The notes under the pieces were generated by a model, which did no database searches, was not told where the DNA came from, and worked only from the letters and a program-made list of their open reading frames with translations. DNA of 64,000 nt from Martelella limonii (GTDB lineage: Bacteria; Pseudomonadota; Alphaproteobacteria; Rhizobiales; Rhizobiaceae), in NCBI RefSeq assembly GCF_013344475.1, contig NZ_JABUOU010000008.1, positions 1 to 64,000 of the forward strand, in the 5' to 3' direction. Both the position numbers and the translations under genes were made by a program. Below, piece after piece: positions 63,071-64,000 of the stretch. Within the stretch, counting starts at the first letter, position 1. Each line of letters begins with the position of its first letter.

Positions 63071-64000
63071 TCAAAGGCTTCTCGCCGCGATCAGGGCAGC
63101 GAAAAGCACCAGCACGGCGCCCATTCCGGTAACACCTGCAAATCCTGCGCTTTCATAAAGCGGCCCCATGAGCATGGGGCCCGCAAACACGGCAGAATAG
63201 GTCACGGCGCCGTTAAGCCCCATCACCGCGCCGCGCGCCGTTCCGGCCCTCCGGTTAAGGGAAACGACAAGGGCATTCAGTCCAAGCTGGTTGAGACCGC
63301 CCCAGATTGCCGTGCCAAGAAACGCACTGACAGGCGACATCAGCGCAAAATGCCAGCAGGCATAGCTTGCGGCGATCGCCACCAGCACCGTCAGGAGATA
63401 ACGGCGGTTCACTTGCGGTGCGGCGAAGCTGAGGCCAAGCCCGGCCAGCCCGAATCCCAGCCCATAAGCCATGACGAACACGCCTGCGCCTTTTGTGGAA
63501 AGGCCAAACGCAGCGCGCATGCCCTCCCCGAAAAAAGCAAAACTGCCGTAAAACGCGGACATGAACATCAAGATCACGGCGACCACGGGCGCGACGCCCG
63601 GAAGACGGAAGGCCCTCCAGACCGGGGTTCTGACCGCTGCCGTGCTCAGGCTTCGCGGCAGCGCTGCAAAGAGGCCGATACCGACAAACAGCGAAAGTCC
63701 GGAAAGCAACACATAGACAAAGCGCCATCCAAGCCAGTCGCTGATGAAAGCCGCAAGCGGCACCGCCAGCACCAGCGCCAGCGCCCAGCCCGTGAGCACG
63801 AGGCCGAGCCGGGCGGCTTCACGCCCCTTCGGCGCCGAGGCCGCCGCAGTCACGTAGCTGCCCGGCAGAAGCACGCCAACCGCTATGCCCGCCACCGCCT
63901 GTGAAAGGCAAAGCCAGAGCCAGTGCTGGCTGAGGCTGCTGAGCACCTGCGCAAGCGCCAGCAGCAGGGCGGCACCGCCGAGCACCCGGCTGGCCGGCAG
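63071..64000 (-). CDS. MFS transporter, C-terminal part (cut by window edge)
   Basis: A major facilitator superfamily protein whose N-terminus lies beyond the right edge; 309 in-frame codons are present. The visible part has about nine to ten membrane helices, with GIAVGVLLPGSYVTAAASAP, GREAARLGLVLTGWALALVL and WLGWRFVYVLLSGLSLFVGI, the pattern of the central DHA1-type proton antiporters (ArabJ/Bcr-like). The first codons in the window (LPASRVLGGAALLLALAQVL) continue an open frame, so the GTG there is not a start. Substrate unknown. Between it and DUF6101 lie 245 gene-free bases. Confidence 0.85.
   Translation of the reverse strand: MPASRVLGGAALLLALAQVLSSLSQHWLWLCLSQAVAGIAVGVLLPGSYVTAAASAPKGREAARLGLVLTGWALALVLAVPLAAFISDWLGWRFVYVLLSGLSLFVGIGLFAALPRSLSTAAVRTPVWRAFRLPGVAPVVAVILMFMSAFYGSFAFFGEGMRAAFGLSTKGAGVFVMAYGLGFGLAGLGLSFAAPQVNRRYLLTVLVAIAASYACWHFALMSPVSAFLGTAIWGGLNQLGLNALVVSLNRRAGTARGAVMGLNGAVTYSAVFAGPMLMGPLYESAGFAGVTGMGAVLVLFAALIAARSL

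Overview
The window reads as a high-GC chromosome segment of an alphaproteobacterium of the order Hyphomicrobiales (Rhizobiales), probably in or near Rhizobiaceae. The evidence is the set of lineage-typical families (TIGR02302, DUF2948, UPF0262, DUF6101, 47-residue DUF1127 proteins) and their order: murA-DUF2948-hisD-UPF0262-infA-maf-yacG, ftsK-lolA-xthA, and argH next to lptM-lysA-TIGR02302. No genus can be named safely from sequence alone. Most of the window is ordinary housekeeping DNA; the accessory material is limited and well bounded.

Layout. 1-19440: the core expression block on the minus strand, read from right to left as tRNA-Trp, secE-nusG-rplKA-rplJL-rpoBC, then rpsL-rpsG-fusA-tuf (tuf cut by the window edge). 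About 3.9 kb lies between rpoC and rpsL and holds an exported N-terminal-nucleophile (Ntn) hydrolase, a 98-residue unknown and an ABC-F ATPase. 19673-27341: an SDR oxidoreductase, TIGR02302, lysA, an LptM-like lipoprotein, a coiled-coil small protein, argH, and a divergent TlpA-type thioredoxin. 27342-29076: an A/T-rich island with a single gene whose C-terminus looks like the Shedu (SduA/DUF4263) PD-(D/E)xK nuclease. 29077-36499: a two-gene NHEJ operon (ku-ligD), a SulP transporter with a universal stress protein, and a paralogue of the first Ntn hydrolase.

36600-38000 is the most interesting stretch. It holds a cold-shock gene and two DUF1127 genes. Each DUF1127 gene has the same 23-bp upstream block, containing a LysR-type T-N11-A motif, at about the same distance from its start. 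Each is followed by RNA hairpins whose loops expose CCUCCC-type anti-Shine-Dalgarno sequence: one after the first gene, three in tandem after the second. This is the layout of the cuckoo/CcsR small-RNA family, here joined to what may be a VtlR/LsrB-type control element.

38092-48769: tRNA-Thr, the murA-to-yacG series, a ceramidase-like membrane protein, xthA, a lolA-type gene and ftsK. 49086-54983: a complete catabolic module made of a tripartite tricarboxylate transporter (tctCBA), a citryl-CoA-lyase-like enzyme, a class III CoA-transferase and a divergent IclR regulator, with two 19-bp dyads in the promoter gap. 55085-64000: purD, tex, a polytopic membrane protein, a cyclopropane-fatty-acid-synthase-like enzyme, ubiA, DUF6101 and a truncated MFS transporter.
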